A stretch of DNA of 64,000 bases from JBFWVD01 sp050246915 (lineage in GTDB: Bacteria > Actinomycetota > Acidimicrobiia > Acidimicrobiales > Ilumatobacteraceae): the NCBI GenBank assembly GCA_050246915.1, contig JBFWVD010000013.1:1-64000 (forward strand), given 5' to 3'. The translations under genes and the position numbers were made by a program. Under the pieces are notes generated by a model, which was not told the origin of the DNA, did not search any database, and saw only the letters and a program-made list of their open reading frames with translations. This document shows, piece by piece, positions 59,849-64,000 of this stretch. Each line of letters begins with the position of its first letter. Positions within the stretch are counted from its first letter, which is position 1.

Positions 59849-59864
59849 GTCAATCAAGGTTGAC
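59849..59864. repeat. Intergenic copy of the iterated palindrome
   Basis: GTCAATCAAGGTTGAC, with GTCAA/TTGAC arms, lies between the convergent DadA-like and cvnD genes. Of the listed copies it is the only fully intergenic one, so no coding constraint explains it. Confidence 0.75.
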
Positions 59865-59889
59865 GCGAGTCCGGCCGAGTGGCTGGGAC

Positions 59890-60492
59890 CTATTGTCCGA
59901 TGAGCGCCGCGGCGCGGCGAAGAGCGTGCTCGGCCACTTCCATGAGGACCAGCTTCACGCTGTTGCGTTGCCGGGCGTCGCATTGGACGATCGGGATGTC
60001 GGGCGACAGATCGAGCGCCTCGCGCACTTCTTCGACGGAATGGTTGGCCTGCCCGTTGAAGCAGTTGACCGCCACGATGAACGGCAACTGGCGTTGCTCG
60101 AAGTAGTCACATGCCGGGAAACAGTCGGCCAGCCGTCTCGTGTCGACGAGCACCACGCCGCCGATGGCACCGCGCACCAGCTCGTCCCACATGAAGAAGA
60201 ACCGGTCCTGCCCGGGAGTTCCGAACAGGTACAGCACCAGATCCTCGGCGAGACTGATGCGCCCGAAGTCCAAAGCGACGGTGGTGGTCGTCTTCGACGC
60301 CCGCCCGGTCACGTCGTCGACCTGCGCTGCCACTTGGGTCATGGCAGCTTCGGTTGACAGCGGCGCGATCTCGCTGATGGCTCCGACGAAGGTCGTCTTG
60401 CCGGCGCCGAAGCCACCGGCCACGACGATCTTGACGGGGATGGGCGGCGGGGTCGCCGCCGCCGGGCGTGAGTCAGAGCGACCGAAGGCCAT
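59890..60492 (-). CDS. cvnD: CvnD-type small GTPase of a conservon
   Basis: This 200-residue Ras-like GTPase has the P-loop VAGGFGAGKTTFVGA and G3 LFGTPGQDRFFFMWDEL; the usual NKxD motif is replaced by VAVNCFNG, as in the CvnD group. In Streptomyces, CvnA-D proteins form a membrane signalling complex that resembles eukaryotic G-protein circuits. It ends RRAAALIGQ and overlaps cvnC by 20 bp. It is the last gene of the operon. Confidence 0.92.
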   Translation of the reverse strand: MAFGRSDSRPAAATPPPIPVKIVVAGGFGAGKTTFVGAISEIAPLSTEAAMTQVAAQVDDVTGRASKTTTTVALDFGRISLAEDLVLYLFGTPGQDRFFFMWDELVRGAIGGVVLVDTRRLADCFPACDYFEQRQLPFIVAVNCFNGQANHSVEEVREALDLSPDIPIVQCDARQRNSVKLVLMEVAEHALRRAAALIGQ

Positions 60493-60907
60493 GGAGGACC
60501 CTTTCCAGCAAGGAGACGTCAGTGGGTGATCCGGCGGTGCCGACGGTGTCGGACGCGTCAGCGCCGAGACCGCGCCCGGTGACGAGGAGCCCGTCTTCGC
60601 GCAGATCGGCGATGAGCACGCGTGCGACGCCGAGTGGGAGGTGCGCGAGCGCGGCGATCTCGGCCACCGACACCGGGTGCTCGCACAGTTCGATGATCCG
60701 GCGCTGCTCGCAAGAGAGCGCGTTGCGTTGCGCGTCGGAGATCGGCGTGGCCGTCACCTGCGACTCGATGGCGAGGTCGGATACCGGACGCGTCCGACCG
60801 CCGGTGAGGGCATAGGGCCGAACGAACCCAGAGGGCCCGTCGCCGGAGGGAACCTCATGAGCAGAGGATCGGCCCGCCGGTGCCCCGAACGTCGGATCAG
60901 GGAGCAT
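60473..60907 (-). CDS. cvnC: CvnC-type DUF742 protein
   Basis: This 144-residue DUF742 protein carries FVRPYALTGGRTRPVSDLAIES, a winged-helix-like core RIIELCEHPVSVAEIAALAHLPLGVARVLIADL and the C terminus LLERVLHGLRSL. All are conservon CvnC features. The ATG at 60907 lies 5 bp past the cvnB stop; the frame upstream is a shadow. It overlaps cvnD by 20 bp. Confidence 0.9.
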   Translation of the reverse strand: MLPDPTFGAPAGRSSAHEVPSGDGPSGFVRPYALTGGRTRPVSDLAIESQVTATPISDAQRNALSCEQRRIIELCEHPVSVAEIAALAHLPLGVARVLIADLREDGLLVTGRGLGADASDTVGTAGSPTDVSLLERVLHGLRSL

Positions 60908-60912
60908 GGATG

Positions 60913-61338
60913 TCACCTCGGGAGGCTGGCCCGCAGCTCGGCTCGCAGGGCAGGGGTGAGCACCGTCCCGCAGCGTTCGACGAGCAGCGCCATCTCGTAG
61001 CCGACGAGGCCCATGTCGCACCCTGCCGCCGCCAGCACCGCGAGGCATGAACCATCGCTGATACCGGTGACGAACATGAACGCCTGCTGCATCTCGATGA
61101 TGACCTCGTGGACCCGGCCGGCGCGGAACGGCACGGCGACCCCGTTGGCGAGGCCGATGAGGCCGGAGGCGACAGCGGCGAACCGATCGGCGGCCTCTCG
61201 CTGCAAGCCATCGGACACCGCCATGGCCAGCCCGTCACTGGAGACGACCAACGCGTGACGGATCCCCGGCACCCGCTCGACGAAGTTGGCCACGAGCCAG
61301 TTCACATTCCTGGCTTCGTTCGACAGCGTGGTCGTCAT
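60913..61338 (-). CDS. cvnB: CvnB-type roadblock/LC7 protein
   Basis: This 141-residue roadblock/LC7 (MglB-like) protein has NWLVANFVERVPGIRHALVVSSDGL, AADRFAAVASGLIGLANGVA and MFVTGISDGSCLAVLAAAGCDMGLVGYEM. Such proteins regulate the small GTPase CvnD. It overlaps cvnA by 4 bp (ATGA) and precedes cvnC by 5 bp. Confidence 0.93.
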   Translation of the reverse strand: MTTTLSNEARNVNWLVANFVERVPGIRHALVVSSDGLAMAVSDGLQREAADRFAAVASGLIGLANGVAVPFRAGRVHEVIIEMQQAFMFVTGISDGSCLAVLAAAGCDMGLVGYEMALLVERCGTVLTPALRAELRASLPR

Positions 61339-64000
61339 CGGATAGCTCCTTTGTCGTGCAGATCATCGGACCCGCCGGTTCCATCGGGATCCGAGGCGAG
61401 GTGCAAGCGTCGGCCTCGGTCGAGACCACCGCGGTAGGACGACAGGAGGCTGCGGATCTCTTCCGGAGAGCGATGCGATGCGACCGCTCCCTCCAATCCC
61501 TGTTCTTCGGGCAGGGAGTTGGGATCGACGGCCTTGCGCCGCGGCAAGCCCGACAGCGTCGTGCCGAGGTCCTGGTTGTGATGCTCGACGAGTCGGTCGA
61601 GATCGGGGTCGAGTGTCGTTGCCTCGTGCAGCGTGGCGGGCGAGCCGTGGGGCTGCGTTCCATTGGATCGGGTGCCATTGGGCTGGCCGAACGACGAGCC
61701 CGGCATGGCCTGGCCGGGAACGGTGAACCGATCGTCGTCGGCGTAGGGCTCGAACACCACGCCATGCGAGGACGACTGGGGCGGCGGAGCCGGCGCGGCC
61801 GTGGGCGGCGAGTTGACCGATCGAGCCGTGGCCGTTTCGTTCGTGTCGGCCGCTGGTGCGACATCGACGGGGTTGTACCCGGCGTCGGGCATCGGCGATG
61901 CGGTGTGTTCCCAGCCCGATGCGTTGGAGCGCCCGATGAGCCGCGCCCACACGGCAGCGGGGACGTCGTCAGGACGACCACGGGTGGCCGTCGAGTCCTG
62001 TGAACTCGACTGCGACGAGATCCTCGTCGGCACCGGTGCCTGGCCTGCCGGTGCTTGGCTTGCTGGTGCTTGGCCTGCCGGCGCTTGAGCAGCGGTCGGG
62101 GACGGGGCGGTGAGCTCGCTCGGACGGGCGCTCGGTGAGTCGCTGGCCGGCGGGGTATCGCGGAGCGCGGCCGGCGACGCTTGTGGCGTCGGCATGGACA
62201 TGTCCGGCGCCGTGAGCAGATCGGGAGGCAGCGACGAACCCGCGGCCCGTCGCGACGGGAGCTTGCCGTTGGCCGGAGCGTCGAGCGCGGCCCCTGGGAT
62301 CTGGTCCGACGCGGCCGGTGCCGGCAGCGCAGCGCTCGGGCGCTGTGTCAATTCGGGTTGCGCCTGCGGAGCCCCCGTGGTGTCGGCCCCGGGACCGGTC
62401 GAGCCGGCTCCGGTCGACACCAGCAACGTCGCCGGGATGTTCACGGTGGCCAACAACCCGACGCCTTCGGGGACGTGCAGCTGAACACGTACGCCATGGC
62501 GCTGGGAGAGACGACCGACGACGGTGAAACCCAGGGAGCGGGACAGGTGCAGACCGGTGCGTGGTGGATCGGCGAGCAACGTGTTGCTCTCCAGGATCTG
62601 ATCCGGGGCCATGCCGATACCGCGGTCGCGCACGGCGATGCGGTAGCCACCGGGCACGACGGCGCCGTGTACCTCCACCGGTGCGTCGGGCGGCGAGTAC
62701 TGGCTGGCGTTGTCGAGGATCTCGGCCAGGAGGTGGGCGAGGTCGGCGGCCACGGCGCCGTGCACGGGGCGCTCGTCGAGTCCGACGATTCGCACCCGTG
62801 CGTAGTCCTCCACCTCACCGATGGCGGCGCGAACCACGTCGGACAGGGCAACGGGCTTGCCCCAACGTCGAGGGGGCTCGGTACCGGCCAGCACGAGAAG
62901 GCTCTCGGCGTTGCGGCGCATGCGGGTGGCGAGATGGTCGAGGCGGAACAGATCGCTGAGGACGTCGGGGTCGGTCTCGTTGGCCTCGAGCTCGTCGAGG
63001 AATCCGATCTGACGGTCGATGAGGCTCTGGTTCCGGCGAGCGAGGTTCACGAACATCTCGCCGATGCCGCGGCGGATCATGTCGGCTTGCTCACCGGCGA
63101 CGGCGACGGCCGTCTCCTGAATGGTGTTGAACGCGTCGGCCAGATGGCCGAGCTCGTCGTGACTGTCGAGCACGATGGGTTCGACGGTGAGTGGCGTGCT
63201 GTCATCGGCCGTGCCGCGCAACGTCTCGAGCAAGCGGGGCAAGTGCTCGTTGGACACGCGACGAGCGGCTCGGGTGAGCTGCGCGATCGGACGGACGATC
63301 GATCGACCGAACATCGACGCGGCGAGCAGGGCGAATCCCAAGGCCGCGGCGGCCAGCACCAGGAAGCCTCGGGCGTCGGTCTCGGCGTTGTTCACCAGAT
63401 CGGCGGCGGTGATGGCGATCTCGCCTTCGAGTGCCCGCTCCAGCGTTCTCAGATCACCGAGGGTTCCCATGGCGCTGGTGAGGCGATCACCCCCTGAGGG
63501 CGCACCGCCGCTGGCGACATCGGAGCGGATCGAGGACAGATCATCGGCTGGGACGCCAGCGGTGGCGCTGCGGAACCGCTGCTTGTCCGCCGGATCGGCC
63601 AGGGTCAGGAACACTTCGCTCTGCGTCGTTGCCGTGGATTGTGCGGTGCTCAACTGCGTGCGCCGGGCGTCGTCGAGGGTGCCGCCGGTGGCCCACAGAG
63701 CGAGCAGCGTCATCTCGTCGGCCCGTGCTTCCTTGGTGCGGCCGAGGGCGGCGTAAGCGGCGACGCGACCCGACGCCGAGGTGGAGCTGAGGCTCACCGA
63801 GATCTGGTTCACGACCTCTTGCACGCGAGCGACCGCGAAGCGGTACACCGTGATCGCATTGGTGCCCTGGTCGCCGCCGCCGTCGACGGCGTTGCGGCTG
63901 ATGGACAATCCGTCGAGCGAACGCTGTGCCTGCGCCAGCCCGGTCTCGACGTCGCCGCCCGTCGGTGTCGCGTCGACGACGATGCGGTATTGCTCGATCG
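61335..64000 (-). CDS. cvnA: CvnA-type sensor histidine kinase (5' end outside window)
   Basis: The visible 888 residues hold the C-terminal part of a nitrate/sulfonate-sensing-type (NIT) sensor, a membrane helix GFLVLAAAALGFALLAASMF near 63308-63368, a HAMP domain, and a kinase region. DHLATRMRRNAESLLVLAG is the phospho-acceptor-like helix. The ATPase has N-box EILDNASQYSPPDAP and G-box VRDRGIGMAPDQI. The C-terminal 350 residues are Pro/Ala/Ser/Thr-rich. The frame is open through position 64000, so its start lies outside. ATGA overlap with cvnB. Confidence 0.92.
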   Translation of the reverse strand, partial: IEQYRIVVDATPTGGDVETGLAQAQRSLDGLSISRNAVDGGGDQGTNAITVYRFAVARVQEVVNQISVSLSSTSASGRVAAYAALGRTKEARADEMTLLALWATGGTLDDARRTQLSTAQSTATTQSEVFLTLADPADKQRFRSATAGVPADDLSSIRSDVASGGAPSGGDRLTSAMGTLGDLRTLERALEGEIAITAADLVNNAETDARGFLVLAAAALGFALLAASMFGRSIVRPIAQLTRAARRVSNEHLPRLLETLRGTADDSTPLTVEPIVLDSHDELGHLADAFNTIQETAVAVAGEQADMIRRGIGEMFVNLARRNQSLIDRQIGFLDELEANETDPDVLSDLFRLDHLATRMRRNAESLLVLAGTEPPRRWGKPVALSDVVRAAIGEVEDYARVRIVGLDERPVHGAVAADLAHLLAEILDNASQYSPPDAPVEVHGAVVPGGYRIAVRDRGIGMAPDQILESNTLLADPPRTGLHLSRSLGFTVVGRLSQRHGVRVQLHVPEGVGLLATVNIPATLLVSTGAGSTGPGADTTGAPQAQPELTQRPSAALPAPAASDQIPGAALDAPANGKLPSRRAAGSSLPPDLLTAPDMSMPTPQASPAALRDTPPASDSPSARPSELTAPSPTAAQAPAGQAPASQAPAGQAPVPTRISSQSSSQDSTATRGRPDDVPAAVWARLIGRSNASGWEHTASPMPDAGYNPVDVAPAADTNETATARSVNSPPTAAPAPPPQSSSHGVVFEPYADDDRFTVPGQAMPGSSFGQPNGTRSNGTQPHGSPATLHEATTLDPDLDRLVEHHNQDLGTTLSGLPRRKAVDPNSLPEEQGLEGAVASHRSPEEIRSLLSSYRGGLDRGRRLHLASDPDGTGGSDDLHDKGAIR
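62041..62085. repeat. Three tandem 15-bp repeats in the cvnA tail
   Basis: TGGCCTGCCGGTGCT (62041-62055) is followed by two near copies (62056-62070 and 62071-62085), encoding repeated AGQAPA-type peptides in the disordered C-terminal region of CvnA. It stays in frame, so length variation would be tolerated. Confidence 0.85.

Overview
The window is high-G+C (roughly two thirds) and looks like the chromosome of an actinobacterium, most likely class Acidimicrobiia. The evidence is an actinobacterial-type DapD, DUF3151 and DUF2889 proteins, a CvnABCD 'conservon', and secreted proteins with RLLDTR-type repeats. The class assignment is inference. Genes are tightly packed on both strands, with many 4-bp ATGA/GTGA stop-start overlaps. 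No rRNA, tRNA, CRISPR array, insertion sequence, prophage or integrase was recognised.

Region by region. 1-6.2 kb: glycolate oxidase genes (glcD-glcE-lipoprotein, with glcF set apart and cut by the left edge), a LapA-like membrane protein and dapD. 6.2-12.3 kb: housekeeping genes (typA, rnd, a MobA-rhodanese fusion, DUF3151). 12.4-17.9 kb: a thiolase, a lipocalin-like unknown, a hipBA toxin-antitoxin pair and a lipoprotein with cysteine-bounded repeats. 17.9-30.6 kb: pyk with a coupled hydrolase, an M18 aminopeptidase, and a long minus-strand cluster scpA-scpB-rluB ... chorismate mutase/VOC fusion-tyrA-aroA-cmk-plsC. Two short tandem-repeat arrays lie in that cluster, and a plus-strand SDR-DUF2889 pair interrupts it. 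30.8-39 kb: FkbM methyltransferase, hydrolase, Sua5/TsaC, a secreted trypsin-like protease with three RLLDTR repeats, a J-domain protein, and a proline racemase/ornithine cyclodeaminase pair. 39.2-45.5 kb: a complete branched-chain amino-acid-type ABC importer (livKHMGF), a CorA-like transporter and an Nfu N-terminal protein. 45.5-49.6 kb: phosphotransferase, heme A synthase, folD and a TetR regulator. 49.6-55 kb: a four-gene chain of heterodimeric ABC exporter, lipoprotein and agmatine deiminase. 55-59.8 kb: DoxX protein, acetyltransferase, and a type-B carboxylesterase coupled to a DadA-like oxidoreductase. 59.9-64 kb: the CvnD-C-B-A signalling operon, running off the right edge.

The most unusual signal is not a gene. 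A degenerate palindrome, [GT]CAA-N6-TTG[AC], recurs about 33 times by hand count, mostly inside unrelated genes. A base-composition estimate predicts only one or two copies. The same CAA-N6-TTG core with other flanking bases occurs only about four times, near chance, so the flanks and spacing look selected. This suggests a highly iterated recognition site for an unidentified DNA-binding or DNA-modifying protein.
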